From positions 2,976,001 through 3,040,000 of the forward strand of contig NW_027480438.1 in the NCBI RefSeq assembly GCF_051401765.1: a stretch of DNA of 64,000 bases, written 5' to 3'. Made by a program: the position numbers and the translations under genes. The notes under the pieces are model-generated. The model saw only the letters and a list, made by a program, of their open reading frames with translations. It searched no databases and had not been told where the DNA came from. Below are positions 10,056-24,244 of this stretch, one piece after another. The DNA comes from Calliopsis andreniformis (Eukaryota > Arthropoda > Insecta > Hymenoptera > Andrenidae). How positions within the stretch are numbered: position 1 is the stretch's first letter; the number at the start of each line of letters is the position of its first letter.

Positions 10056-11770
10056 CCTCAATCTTCAATCCTCAATACTCTTTCTTCAATCATCAATCCT
10101 CAATCCTCAATCCTCTTTCCTCATCCTTCAATCCTCAATACCCAATCCTCAATTTTCAATCCTCAATCCTCAATCCTCGATTCTCAATCCTCAATCCTCA
10201 ATCCTCAGACCTCAAACATCAATACTCAGCCCTCAGTCCTCGTCCTCAATCCACAACCCTCAATCCTCAATCCTCAATCTTCAATCATCAATATTCATTC
10301 TTCAATCCTCAATCCTCAATCCTCAATCCTCAATCCTCAATCCTCAAACCTCAATGTTCAATCCTCAATACCCAATCCTCAATCTGCAATCCTCAATAAT
10401 CAATCCTCAATCCACAATCCTCAATCCTCAATCCTCAGTCCTCAAACCACAATCCTGAATCCCGAATCCTGAGTCCTCAACCTTCAGCACTCAGTCCTCA
10501 ACAATGAGTTGTCAATCCTCAATCCTCAATAGAATATCCTCAGTTCAGAGTTATGAATACGCAATACTCAGTCTGCAATCTCCAAATCTCTATCCACAAA
10601 CATCAATTCTCATCACTCAACCCTCAACACTCAGTCCCCAATCCTCAATCTTCAATACTCAATCCTCAATCCTCAATCCTCAATCCTCAATCCTCAATCC
10701 TCAATTCTCAATCCTCGATCCTCAGTCCTCAGTCCTCAAACCTCAATCCTCAACCCTCAGCTCTCATCCTCAATCCTCAATCCTCAATCTTAAATCCTCA
10801 GTCCTCGATCGTCAATCCTCAATACTCAATCCTCAATCCTCAGTCCTCAAACCTCAATCCTGAACCCTCTATCCTGAATCCTCAATCTTCAGACCTGAGA
10901 CCTCAACAATCAGTTGTCAATCCTCAATCCTCAATAGAATATCATCAATTCACACCTTTCAATACTCAATATTCAACCAGCAATCTTCAAATCTCTGTCC
11001 ACAAACATCAATTCTCATCACTCAGCCCTCAACACTCAGTCCCCAATCCTCAATCTTCAATCCTCAATCATCAATTCTCAATCCTCAGTTCTCAATCTTT
11101 AATCCACAATACTCAATCTTCAGTCCTCAATCAACAATCCTCAATCCACAATCCTTAATCCTCAATCCTCAATCCTCATTCTTCAATCCTCAATCCCCAA
11201 TCCTCAATCTTCAATCCTCAATCCTCAATCCTCAATTCTCAATCCTCAATCCTCAGTCCTCAGTCCTCAAACCTCAATCCTCAAACCTCAGCCCTCATCC
11301 TCAATCCTCAATCCTCAATCCTCAATCGTCAATCCTCAACCTTCAATCCTCAGTACTCAACCTTCAATCCTCGATCCTCAGTCCTCAAACCTCAATTCTG
11401 AAGCCTCAATCCTGAATCCTCAATCTTCGGCCCTCAGTCCTCAACAATCAGTTGTCGATCCTCAATCCTCAATCGAATATCCTCAATTCACAGTTTTCAA
11501 TACATAATACTCCATCTGCAATCTTCAAACCTCTATCCACAGACAACAATTCCCATTACTCATCCCTTAACACTCAGTCCTCAATGTTGAATCCTCAATC
11601 CTCAATACTCAATCGTCAATCTTCAATCCTCTATACTCAATCTTCGATCCTCAATCCTCAATCCTCAATCCTCAATCCTCATTCTTCAATACTCAATACC
11701 CAATCCTCAATCTTCAATCCTCTATCCTCAATCCTCAATCCTCAATCCTCAATCCTCAATCCTCAATCCT
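10056..11770. repeat. Dispersed copy of the 1,635-bp unit (offset 7,985 from copy 2)
   Basis: The ATGAGTTG block B (10,498), the second block B (10,903) and the third (11,441) keep the 405/538 spacing of the units at 436-3,705. The marker TCCTCTTTCCTCATCC near 10,110 is shared with copy 2 and not copy 1, so this segment descends from copy 2 or its ancestor. From 11,441 to about 12,110 it is also collinear with 5,865-6,534 (offset 5,576), including block A at 12,039. Confidence 0.88.
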
Positions 11771-12110
11771 CATTCTTCAATCCTCAATACCCAATCCTCA
11801 GTCTTCAATCCTCAGTCCCCAATCCTCAATCTTCAATCCTGAATACTCAACCCTCAATCCTCAATCCTCAATCCTCAACCCTCAATCCTGAATACTCAAC
11901 CTTCAATCCTCAATCCTCAATCCTCAATCCTCAATCCTCAATCCTCAATCATCAATCCTCAATCTTCAATACTCAATCCTCAATCCTCAATCCTCAATCC
12001 TCAATACTCAACCATCAATCCTCAATTCTCAATACTCAATAGAATATCCTGAATTCTCAGGGTTCTATACTCAAACCTCAATCCTCAATCCTGAGCCCTC
12101 ATTCACAATC
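11771..12110. repeat. Continuation collinear with 6,195-6,534
   Basis: TCAGTCCCCAATCC, the TGAATACTCAACC phrases and block A at 12,039 match the third 1.2-kb copy at offset 5,576. No gene. Confidence 0.75.
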
Positions 12111-13260
12111 CTCAATTCTCATTCTTCAATCCTCAATACCCAATCCTCAATCTTCAATCCTCAATCCTGAATCCTCAATTCTGAATCCTCAATCCTCAAT
12201 CCTCAGACCTCAAACATCAATACTCAGCCCTCAGTCCTCGTCCTCAATCCACAACACTCTATCCTCAATCCTCAATCTTCAATCCTCAATCCTCAATCCT
12301 CAATCCTCAATCCTCATTCTTCAATCCTCAATACCCAATCCTCAATCTTCAAACCTCAATCCTCAATTCTCAGTTCTCAATCCTCAATCCTCAATCCTCA
12401 GTCGTCGAACCTCAATTCTGAATCCGCATTCCTGAATCCTCAATCTTCAGCCCTCAGTCATCAACAATCAGTTGTCAATCCTCAATCCTCAATAGAATAT
12501 CCTCAATTCACAGTTTTCAATACTCAATACTCAATCTGCAATCATCAAACTTCTATCCACAATCATCAATTCTCATCACTCAACCCTCATCACTCAGTCC
12601 TCAATGCACAATCCTCAATCCCCAATCCTCAATCTTCAATCCTCAATTCTGAATCTTCAATCCTCAATCCTCAATCCTCAATACTCAATCCTCAATCCTC
12701 AATCTTCAACACTCAGTCCCCAATCCTCAATCTTCAATCCTCAATACTCAATCCTCAATCCTCAATCGTCAATCCTCAATCCTCAATCCTGAAAACTCAA
12801 TCTTCAATCCTCAATCCTCAATCCTCAATCCTCAATCCTCAATGCTCAATCATCAATCCTCAATCTTCAATACTCAATCCTCAATCCTCAATCCTCAATC
12901 CTCAATACTCAACCATCAACCCTCAATTCTCAATACTCAATAGAATATCCTGAATTCTCAGGATTCTATACTCAAACCTCAATCCTCAGCCCTGAGCCCT
13001 CATTCACAATCCTCAATCCTCAATCCTCAATCCTCAATTCTCAATCCTCAATCCCCAATCCCCAATCCTCAATACTCAACCATCAATCCTCAATTCTCAA
13101 TACTCAATAGAAAACCTTAATTCTCAGGATTCTATACTCAAACCTCAATCCTCAACCCTGAGCCCTCATTCACAATCCTCAATCCTCAATCCTCAATCCT
13201 CAACTCTCAATCCTCAATCCTCAGCCCTCAGTCCTCAAACCTCAATCCTCAACCCTCAGC
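12111..13260. repeat. Copy of 7,380-8,529 (offset 4,731)
   Basis: Block B at 12,461 pairs with 7,730, and block A at 12,940 and 13,107 with 8,209 and 8,376. The TCAATGC ACAATCC start after block B is at 12,604 (partner 7,873). Point differences such as TCGTCGAACC near 12,400 show some divergence. No gene. Confidence 0.85.
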
Positions 13261-15830
13261 CCTCATCCTCAATCTTCAATCTTCAATCCTCAATCCTCAA
13301 TCCTCAATCCCCAATCCTCAATCTTCAATCCTCAATACTCTTTCTTCAACGCTCAATCCTCAATCCTCAATCCTCAATCCTCATTCTTCAATCCTCAATA
13401 CCCAATCCTCAATCTTCAATCCTCAATCCTCAATCCTCAATTCTCAATCCTCAATCCTCAATCCTCAGACCTCAACCCCCAATCCTCAGTCCTAAAACCA
13501 CAATCCTGAATCCTCAATCCTGAATCCTCAATCTTCAGCACTCAGTCCTCAACAATCAGTTGTCAATCCTCAATCCTCAATAGAATATCCTCAGTTCAGA
13601 GTTTTCAATACGCAATACTCAGTCTGCAATCTTCAAATCTCTATCCACGAACATCAATTCTCATCACTCAACCCTCAACACTCAGTCCCCAATCCTCAAT
13701 CTTCAATACTCAATCCTCAATCCTCAATCCTCAATCCTCAATCCTCAATCCTCAATTCTCAATCCTCGATCCTCAGTCCTCAGTCCTCAAACCTCAATCC
13801 TCAACCCTCAGCTCTCATCCTCAATCCTCAATCCTCAATCTTAAATCCTCAGTCCTCGATCGTCAATCCTCAATACTCAATCCTCAATCCTCAGTCCTCA
13901 AACCTCAATCCTGAATCCTCTATCCTGAATCCTCAATCTTCAGACCTGAGACCTCAACAATCAGTTGTCAATCCTCAATCCTCAATAGAATATCATCAAT
14001 TCACACCTTTCAATACTCAATATTCAACCAGCAATCTTCAAATCTCTGTCCACAAACATCAATTCTCATCACTCAGCCCTCAACACTCAGTCCCCAATCC
14101 TCAATCTTCAATCCTCAATCATCAATTCTCAATCCTCAGTTCTCAATCTTTAATCCACAATACTCAATCTTCAGTCCTCAATCAACAATCCTCAATCCAC
14201 AATCCTTAATCCTCAATCCTCAATCCTCATTCTTCAATCCTCAATCCCCAATCCTCAATCTTCAATCCTCAATCCTCAATCCTCAATTCTCAATCCTCAA
14301 TCCTCAGTCCTCAGTCCTCAAACCTCAATCCTCAACCCTCAGCCCTCATCCTCAATCCTCAATCCTCAATCCTCAATCGTCAATCCTCAACCTTCAATCC
14401 TCAGTACTCAACCTTCAATCCTCGATCCTCAGTCCTCAAACCTCAATTCTGAAGCCTCAATCCTGAATCCTCAATCTTCGGCCCTCAGTCCTCAACAATC
14501 AGTTGTCAATCCTCAATCCTCAATCGAATATCCTCAATTCACAGTTTTCAATACATAATACTCCATCTGCAATCTTCAAACCTCTAGCCACAGACAACAA
14601 TTCCCATTACTCATCCCTTAACACTCAGTCCTCAATGTTCAATCCTCAATCCTCAATACTCAATCGTCAATCTTCAATCCTCTATACTCAATCTTCGATC
14701 CTCATTCCTCAATCCTCAATCCTCAATCCTCATTCTTCAATCCTCAATACCCAGTCCTCAATCTTCAATCCTCTATCCTCAATCCTCAATCCTCAATCCT
14801 CAATCTTCAATCCTCAATCCTCATTCTTCAATCCTCAATACCCAATCCTCAATCTTCAATCCTCAATCCTCAATCCTCATTCCTCATTCTTCAATCCTCA
14901 ATACCCAATCCTCAATCTTCAATCCTCAATCCTCCATCCTCGATTCTCAATCCTCAATCCTCAATCCTCAGACCTCAAACATCAATACTCAGCCCTCAGT
15001 CCTCGTCCTCAATCCACAACCCTCAATCCTCAATCCTCAATCTTCAATCATCAATATTCATTCTTCAATCCTCAATCCTCAATCCTCAATCCTCAATCCT
15101 CAATCCTCAAACCTCAATGATCAATCCTCAATACCCAATCCTCAATCTTCAATCCTCAATAATCAATCCTCAATCCACAATCCTCAATCCTCAATCCTCA
15201 GTCCTCAAACCACAATCCTGAATCCCCAATCCTGAGTCCTCAATCTTCAGCACTCAGTCCTCAACAATGAGTTGTCAATCCTCAATCCTCAATAGAATAT
15301 CATCAGTTCAGAGTTATCAATACGCAATACTCAGTCTGCAATCTCCAAATCTCTATCCACAAACATCAATTCTCATCACTCAACCTTCAACACTCAGTCC
15401 CCAATCCTCAATCTTCAATCCTCAATCCTCAATCCTCAATCCTCAATCCTCAATCCGCAATTCTCAATCCTCGATCCTCAGTCCTCAGTCCTCAAACCTC
15501 AATCCTCAACCCTCAGCTCTCATCCTCAATCCTCAATCCTCAATCTTCAATCCTCAGTCCTCGATCGTCAATCCTCAATACTCAATCCTCAATCCTCAGT
15601 CCTCAAACCTCAATCCTGAATCCTCTATCCTGAATCCTCAATCTTCAGACCTGAGACCTCAACAATCAGTTGTCAATCCTCAATCCTCAATAGAATATCA
15701 TCAATTCACACCTTTCAATACTCAATATTCAACCTGCAATCTTCAAATCTCTGTCCACAAACATCAATTCTCATCACTCAGCCCTCAACACTCAGTCCCC
15801 AATCCTCAATCTTCAATCCTCAATCATCAA
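13261..15830. repeat. Mosaic of further 1,635-type pieces
   Basis: 13,261-13,690 follows 9,331-9,760 (offset 3,930). 13,690-14,815 follows 10,639-11,764 (offset 3,051; block B 13,954 and 14,492). 14,930-15,830 follows 10,170-11,070 (offset 4,763; ATGAGTTG block B at 15,261). The order shows repeated copying of parts of one parental unit with shifting breakpoints. No gene. Confidence 0.8.
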
Positions 15831-15907
15831 TCCTCAATCCTCAATCCTCAATCCTCAATCCTCAATCATCAATCCTCAATCTTCAATACTCAATCCTCAA
15901 TCCTCAA

Positions 15908-17533
15908 TCCTCAATCCTCAATACTCAACCATCAATCCTCAATTCTCAATACTCAATAGAATATCCTGAATTCTCAGGGTTCTATACTCAAACCTCAATC
16001 CTCAACCCTGAGCCCTCATTCACAATCCTCAATCCTCAATCCTCAATCCTCAATTCTCAATCCTCAATCCTCAGCCCTCAGTCTTCAAACCTCAATCCTC
16101 AACCCTCAGCCCTCATCCTCAATCTTCAATTCTCACTCCTCAATCCTCAATCCCCAATCCTCAATCTTCAATCCTCAATACTCTTTCTTCAATCCTCAAT
16201 CCTCAATCCTCAATCCTCAATTCTCATTCTTCAATCCTCAATACCCAATCCTCAATCTTCAATCCTCAATCCTCAATCCTCAATTCTGAATCCTCAATCC
16301 TCAATCCTCAGACCTCAAACATCAATACTCAGCCCTCAGTCCTCGTCCTCAATCCACAACACTCAATCCTCAATCCTCAATCTTCAATCCTCAATCCTCA
16401 ATCCTCAATCCTCAATCCTCAATCCTCATTCTTCAATCCTCAATACCCAATCCTCAATCTTCAATCCTCAATCCTCAATCCTCAGTTCTCAATCCTCAAT
16501 CCTCAATCCTCAGCCCTCGAACCTCAATTCTGAATCCGCATTCCTGAATCCTCAATCTTCAGCCCTCAGTCATCAACAATCAGTTGTCAATCCTCAATCC
16601 TCAATAGAATATCCTCAATTCACAGTTTTCAATACTCAATACTCAATCTGCAATCTTCAAACTTCTATCCACAATCATCAATTCTCATCACTCAACCCTC
16701 AACACTCAGTCCTCAATGCACAATCCTCAATCCCCAATCCTCAATCTTCAATCCTCAATTCTGAATCTTCAATCCTCAATCCTCAATCCTCAATACTCAA
16801 TCCTCAATCCTCAATCTTCAACACTCAGTCCCCAATCTTCAATCTTCAATCCTCAATACTCAATCCTCAATCCTCAAACCTCAATCCTCAATCCTCAATC
16901 CTGAAAACTCAATCTTCAATCCTCAATCCTCAATCCTCAATCCTCAATCCTCAATCCTCAATCATGAATCCTCAATCTTCAATACTCAATCCTCAATCCT
17001 CAATCCTCAATCCTCAATACTCAACCATCAACCCTCAATTCTCAATACTCAATAGAATATCCTGAATTCTCAGGATTCTATACTCAAACCTCAATCCTCA
17101 GCCCTGAGCCCTCATTCACAATCCTCAATCCTCAATCCTCAATCCTCAATTCTCAATCCTCAATCCCCAATCCTCAATCCTCAATACTCAACCATCAATC
17201 CTCAATTCTCAATACTCAATAGAAAACCTTAATTCTCAGGATTCTATACTCAAACCTCAATCCTCAACCCTGAGCCCTCATTCACAATCCTCAATCCTCA
17301 ATCCTCAATCCTCAACTCTCAATCCTCAATCCTCAGCCCTCAGTCCTCAAACCTCAATCCTCAACCCTCAGCCCTCATCCTCAATCTTCAATCCTCAATC
17401 CTCAATCCTCAATCCCCAATACTCAATCTTCAATCCTCAATACTCTTTCTTTAATCCACAATCCTCAATCCTCAATCCTCAAACCTCAATCCTCAATCCT
17501 CATTCCTCAATCCTCAATCCTCAATCTTCAATT
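15908..17533. repeat. Copy of 7,065-8,690 (offset 8,843)
   Basis: Block A at 15,956, 17,052 and 17,219 and block B at 16,573 all keep the offset. The pair of block A copies at 17,052 and 17,219 is 167 bp apart, as at 67/234, 8,209/8,376, 9,017/9,184 and 12,940/13,107. Confidence 0.87.
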
Positions 17534-19346
17534 CTCAATACTCAATCTTCATTCCTCAATCCTCAATCCTCAATCCTCAATCCTCAATCCTCAATCCTCA
17601 ATATTCAATCGTCAGTCTTCAATCCTCAATACTCAATCTTCAATACTCAATCCTCAATCCTCAATCCTCAATCCTCAACTCTCAATCCTCGATCCTCAGT
17701 CCTCAGTCCTCAATCCTCAATCCACAATCCTCAGTCGTCACCCCTCACTCCTGAATTCTCAATCCTGAATCCTCAATCTTCAGACCTCAGACCTCAACAA
17801 TCAGTTGTCAATCATCAATCCTCAATAGAATATCACTAATTCACAGTTTTCAATACTCAATACTCAATCTGCACTCTGCAAATCTCTATTCACAAACATC
17901 AATACTCATCACTCAACCCTCAACACTCAGTCCCCAATCCTCAATCTTCAATACTCAATCCTCAATCCTCAATCCTCAATCCTCATTCTTCAATCCTCAG
18001 TACCAAATCCTCAATCTTCAATCCTCAATCCTCAATCCTCAATCCTCAATCCTCAATCCTCATTTTTCAATCCTCAGTACCCAATCCTCAATCTTCAATC
18101 CTCAATCCTGAAACCTCAATTCTCAATCCTTAATCCTCAGGCCTCAGTCCTCAAACCTCAATCCTCAACCCACAGCCATCATCGTCAATCCTCAATCCTC
18201 AATCTTCAATCCTCAGTCCCCAATCCTCAATCTTCAATCCCCAATACTCAATCCTTAATCCTCAATCCTCAGTCCTCAATCCTCATTCCTCAATTCTCAA
18301 TCCTCGATCCTCAGTCCTCAGTCCTCAAACCTCAATCCTCAACGCTCAGCCCTCATCCTCAATCCTCAGTCCTCAGTCTTCAATCCTCAATCCTCAATCC
18401 TCAATCCTCAATCCTCAATCCTCAATCCTCAGTCCTCAAACCTCAATCCTGTATCCTCAATCCTGAATCCTCAATCTTCAGACCTCAGACCTCAACAATC
18501 AGCTGTCAATCCTCAATCCTCAATAGAATATCGTCAATTCACAGTTTTCAATACTCAATACTCAATCTGCAATCTTCAAATCTATATCCACAAACATCAA
18601 TTCTCACAACTCAACCCTCGACACTCAGTCCCCAATCGTCAATCTTCAATCCTCGATCCACAATCCTCAATCCTCAATCCTCAATCTTCAATCCTCAATA
18701 CTCAATCTTCAATCCTCAATCCTCAATCCTCAATCCTCAATCCTCAATCCTCAATCGTCAGCCTTCAGCCCTCAATACACAATCTTCAATCCCCAACACT
18801 CAATCCTCAATCCTCAATCCTCAATGCTCATTCTACAATCCTCAATACCCAATCCTCAATCTTCAATCGTCAATCCTCAATCATCAATCCTCAATCTTCA
18901 ATACTCAACCCTCAATCCTCAATCCTCAATCCTCAATACTCAACCATCAGTCCTCAATTCTCAATACTCAATAGAATATCCTGAATTCTCAGGATTCTAT
19001 ACTCAAACCTCAATCCTTAACCCTGAGCCCTCATTCACAATCCTCAATCCTCAATCCTCAATACTCAATCCTTAATCCTCAATCCTCAGTCCTCAATCCT
19101 CAATCCTCAATCCTCAATCTTCAATCCTCAACTCTCAATCCTCAATCCTCAGCCCTCAGTCCTCAAACCTCAATCCTCAACCCTCAGCCCTCATCCTCAA
19201 TCTTCAATCCTCAATCCTCAATCCTCAATCCCCAATACTCAATCTTCAATCCTCAATACTCTTTCTTTAATCCACAATCCTCAATCCTCAATCCTCAAAC
19301 CTCAATCCTCAATCCTCATTCCTCAATCCTCAATCCTCAATCTTCA
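17170..19346. repeat. ~2.17-kb higher-order unit, tandem copy 1
   Basis: Offset to copy 2 is 2,177 at the decayed block A (17,219 and 19,396), 2,170 at block B with the rare AGCTGTC spelling (18,492 and 20,662) and 2,163 at block A (18,971 and 21,134). The steps are whole heptads lost in copy 2 (for example near 19,755). Marker phrases GCACTCTGCAAATC, TCACCCCTCACTCC and TCTATATCC are found in both. The last ~230 bp (19,115-19,346) are not in copy 2. No gene. Confidence 0.88.
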
Positions 19347-21275
19347 ATCCTCAATCCTCAATACTCAACCATCAATCCTCAATTCTCAATACTCAATAGA
19401 AAACCTTAATTCTCAGGATTCTATACTCAAACCTCAATCCTCAACCCTGAGCCCTCATTCACAATCCTCAATCCTCAATCCTCAATCCTCAACTCTCAAT
19501 CCTCAATCCTCAGCCCTCAGTCCTCAAACCTCAATCCTCAACCCTCAGCCCTCATCCTCAATCTTCAATCCTCAATCCTCAATCCTCAATCCCCAATACT
19601 CAATCTTCAATCCTCAATACTCTTTCTTTAATCCACAATCCTCAATCCTCAATCCTCAAACCTCAATCCTCAATCCTCATTCCTCAATCCTCAATCCTCA
19701 ATCTTCAATTCTCAATACTCAATCTTCATTCCTCAATCCTCAATCCTCAATCCGCAATCCTCAATATTCAATCGTCAGTCTTCAATCCTCAATACTCAAT
19801 CTTCAATACTCAATCCTCAATCCTCAATCCTCAATCCTCAACTCTCAATCCTCGATCCTCAGTCCTCAGTCCTCAATCCTCAATCCACAATCCTCAGTCG
19901 TCACCCCTCACTCCTGAATTCTCAATCTTGAATCCTCAATCTTCAGACCTCAGACCTCAACAATCAGTTGTCAATCATCAATCCTCAATAGAATATCACT
20001 AATTCACAGTTTTCAATACTCAATACTCAATCTGCACTCTGCAAATCTCTATCCACAAACATCAATACTCATCACTCAACCCTCAACACTCAGTCCCCAA
20101 TCCTCAATCTTCAATACTCAATCCTCAATCCTCAATCCTCAATCCTCAATCCTCATTCTTCAATCCTCAGTACCAAATCCTCAATCTTCAATCCTCAATC
20201 CTCAATCCTCAATCCTCAATCCTCAATCCTCATTTTTCAATCCTCAATACCCAATCCTCAATCTTCAATCCTCAATCCTGAAACCTCAATTCTCAATCCT
20301 CAATCCTCAGGCCTCAGTCCTCAAACCTCAATCCTCAACCCACAGCCCTCATCGTCAATCCTCAATCCTCAATCTTCAATCCTCAGTCCCCAATCCTCAA
20401 TCTTCAATCCCCAATACTCAATCCTTAATCCTCAATCCTCAGTCCTCAATCCTCAATCCTCAATTCTCAATCCTCGATCCTCAGTCCTCAGTCCTCAAAC
20501 CTCAATCCTCAACGCTCAGCCCTCATCCTCAATCCTCAGTCCTCAGTCTTCAATCCTCAATCCTCAATCCTCAATCCTCAATCCTCAATCCTCAATCCTC
20601 AGTCCTCAAACCTCAATCCTGTATCCTCAATCCTGAATCCTCAATCTTCAGACCTCAGACCTCAACAATCAGCTGTCAATCCTCAATCCTCAATAGAATA
20701 TCGTCAATTCACAGCTTTCAATACTCAATACTCAATCTGCAATCTTCAATTCTATATCCACAAACATCAATTCTCACAACTCAACCCTCGACACTCAGTC
20801 CCCAATCGTCAATCTTCAATCCTCGATCCTCAATCCTCAATCCTCAATCTTCAATCCTCAATACTCAATCTTCAATCCTCAATCCTCAATCCTCAATCCT
20901 CAATCCTCAATCCTCAATCGTCAGCCTTCAACCCTCAATACACAATCTTCAATCCTCAACACTCAATCCTCAATCCTCATTCCTCAATGCTCATTCTACA
21001 ATCCTCAATACCCAATCCTCAATCTTCAATCGTCAATCCTCAATCATCAATCCTCAATCTTCAATACTCAACCCTCAATCCTCAATCCTCAATCCTCAAT
21101 ACTCAACCATCAGTCCTCAATTCTCAATACTCAATAGAATATCCTGAATTCTCAGGATTCTATACTCAAACCTCAATCCTTAACCCTGAGCCCTCATTCA
21201 CAATCCTCAATCCTCAATCCTCCATACTCAATCCTTAATCCTCAATCCTCAGTCCTCAATCCTCAATCCTCAATT
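19347..21275. repeat. ~2.17-kb higher-order unit, tandem copy 2
   Basis: Second copy, shorter by two to three heptads. It ends near 21,275, where it jumps to a repeat of its own interior: 21,241-21,420 again matches 20,431-20,610 (TCAACGCTCAGCCC phrase). Confidence 0.87.
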
Positions 21276-24244
21276 CTCAATCCTCGATCCTCAGTCCTCA
21301 GTCCTCAAACCTCAATCGTCAACGCTCAGCCCTCATCCTCAATCCTCAGTCCTCAGTCTTCAATCCTCAATCCTCAATCCTCAATCCTCAATCCTCAATC
21401 CTCAATCCTCAATCCTCAGTCCTCACCCATCAATCCTGAATCCTCAATCCTGAATCCTCAATCTTCAGACCTCAGACCTCAACAATCAGTTGTCAATCCT
21501 CAATCCTCAATAGAATATCACTAATTCACAGTTTTCAATACTCAATACTCAATCTGCAATCTGCAAATCTCTATCCACAAACATCAATTCTCATCACTCA
21601 ACCCTCAACACTCATCCTCAATCTTCAATCCTCAATCCTCAATCGTCAATCCCCAATACTCAATCTTCAATCCTCAATACTCTTTCTTCAATCCTCAATC
21701 CTCAATCCTCAATCCTCAATCTTCATTCCTCAATCCTCAATCCTCAATCCTCAATCCTCAATATTCAATCGTCAGTCTTCAATCCTCAATACTCAATCTT
21801 CAATACTCAATCCTCAATCCTCAATCCTCAATCCTCAATTCTCAATCCTCGATCCTCAGTCCTCAGTCCTCAATCCACAATCCTCAATCCTCAGTCCTCA
21901 CCCCTCAATCCTGAATCCTCAATCCTGAATCCTCAATCTTCAGACCTCAGACCTCAACAATCAGTTGTCAATCCTCAATCCTCAATAGAATATCACTAAT
22001 TCACAGTTTTCAACACTCAATACCCAATCCTCAATCCTCAATCCTCAATCCTCAATCCTCAATCGTCAGTCTTCAATCCTCAATACTCAACCATCAATCC
22101 TCAATTCTCAATACTCAATAGAATATCCTGAATTCTCAGGATTCTATACTCAAACCTCAATCCTCAGCCCTGAGCCCTCATTCACAATCCTCAATCCTCA
22201 ATCCTCAATCCTCAATTCTCAATCCTCAATCCTCAGCCCTCAGTCCTCAAACCTCAATCCTCAACCCTCAGCCCTCGTCCTCAATCTTCAATCCTCAATC
22301 CTCAATCCTCAATCCCCAATCCTCAATCTTCAATCCTCTATACTCCTTCTTCAATCCTCAATCCTCAATCCTCAATCCTCAATCCTCATTCTTCAATCCT
22401 CAATACCCAATACTCAATCTTCAATCCACAATCCTCAATCCTCAATTCTCAATCCTCAATTCTCAGTCCTCAGTCCTCGAACCTCAATCCTCAATCCTCA
22501 ACCCTCAATGCTCAATCTTCAATCTTCAATACTCAATCTTCAATCCTCATACCTCAGTCCTCAAACCTCAATTCTGAATCCTCAATCCTGAACCCACAAT
22601 CCTCGGCCCTCAGTCCTCAACAATCAGTTGTCAATCGTCAATCCTCAGTAGAATATCACTAATTCACAGTTTTCAATACTCAATACTCAATCTGCAATCT
22701 GCAAATCTCTATCCACAAACATCAATTCTCATCACTCAACCCTCAACACTCAGTCCCCAATCCTCAATCTTCAATCCTCAATCCTCAATCCTCAATCCTC
22801 AATCCTCAATCCTCATTCTTCAATCCTCAATACCCAATCCTCAATCTTCAATCCTCAATCCTGAGTCCTCAATTCTCAATCCTCAATCCTCAGGCCTCAG
22901 TCCTCAAACCTCAATCCTCAACCCTCAGCCCTCATCGTCAATCCTCAATCCTCAATCTTCAATCCTCAGTCCCCAATCCTCAATCATCAATCCTCAATAC
23001 TCAATCCTTAATCCTCAATCCTCAGTCCTCAATCCTAAATCTTCAATTCTCAATCCTCGATCCTCAGTCCTCAGTCCTCAAACCTCAATCCTCAACTCTC
23101 AGCCCTCATCCTCAATCCTCAGTCCTCAGTCTTCAATCCTCAATCCTCAATACTCAACCATCATTCCTCAATTCTCAATACTCAATAGAATATCCTGAAT
23201 TCTCAGGATTCTATACTCAATCCTCAATCCTCGATCTTCAATCATCAATATTCAATCTTCAATCCTCAATCCTCAATCCTCAATCCTCAATCCTCAATCA
23301 TCAATCCTCAATCTTCAATACTCAATCCTCAATCCCCAGTCCTCAATCCTCAATACTCAACCATCAATCCTCAATTCCCAATACTCAATAGAATATCCTG
23401 AAATCTCAGGATTCTATACTCAAACCTCAATCCTCAGCCCTGAGCCCTCATTCACAATCCTCAATTCTCAATCCTCAATCCTCAATTCTCAATTCTCAAT
23501 CCTCAGCCCTCAGTCCTCAAACCTCAATCATCAACCCTCAGCCCACGTCCTCAATCTTCAATCCTCAATCCTCAATCCTCAATCCCCAAACCTCAATCTT
23601 CAATCCACAATACTCTTTCTTCAATCCTCAATCCTCAATCCTCAATCCTCAATCCTCATTCTTCAATCCTCAATACCCAATCCTCAATCTTCAATCCTCA
23701 ATCCTCAATCCTCAATTCTCAATCCTCAATCCTCAATCCTCAGTCCTCGAACCACAATTCTGAATCCGCTTTCCTGAATCCTCAATCTTCAGCCCTCAGT
23801 AATCAACAATCAGTTGTCAATCCTCAATCCTCAATAGAATAGCCTCAATTCAGAGTTTTCAATACTCAATACTCAATCTGCAATCTTCAAACCTCTATCC
23901 ACAATCATCAATCCTCATCACTCAACCCTCAACACTCAGTCCTCAATGCTCAATCCTCAATCCTCAATTCTCAATCTTCAATTCTCAATACTGAATCTTC
24001 AAACCTCAATCCTCAATCCTCAATACTCAATCCTCAATCCTCAATCTTCAACACTCAGTCCCCAATCCTCAATCTTCAATCCTCAATACTCAATCCTCAA
24101 TCCTCAATCCTCAATCCTCAATCCTCAATCCTGAATGCTCAATCTTCAATCCTCAATCCTCAATCCTCAATCCTCAATCCTCAATCCTCAGTCCTCAATC
24201 ATCAATCCTCAATCTTCAATACTCAATCCTCAATCCTCAATACT
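21276..24244. repeat. Heptad mosaic with blocks A and B
   Basis: Holds block B at 21,479, 21,954, 22,617 and 23,803 and block A at 22,118, 23,185 and 23,388. The 23,185/23,388 pair (203 bp apart, the second with AAATC for GAATTC at the loop) is the earliest copy of a pair that is amplified at 29,683-42,401. A segment near 22,930-23,150 (AATCCTAAATCTTCAATTC) recurs near 45,170-45,390 (offset 22,240). No gene. Confidence 0.78.
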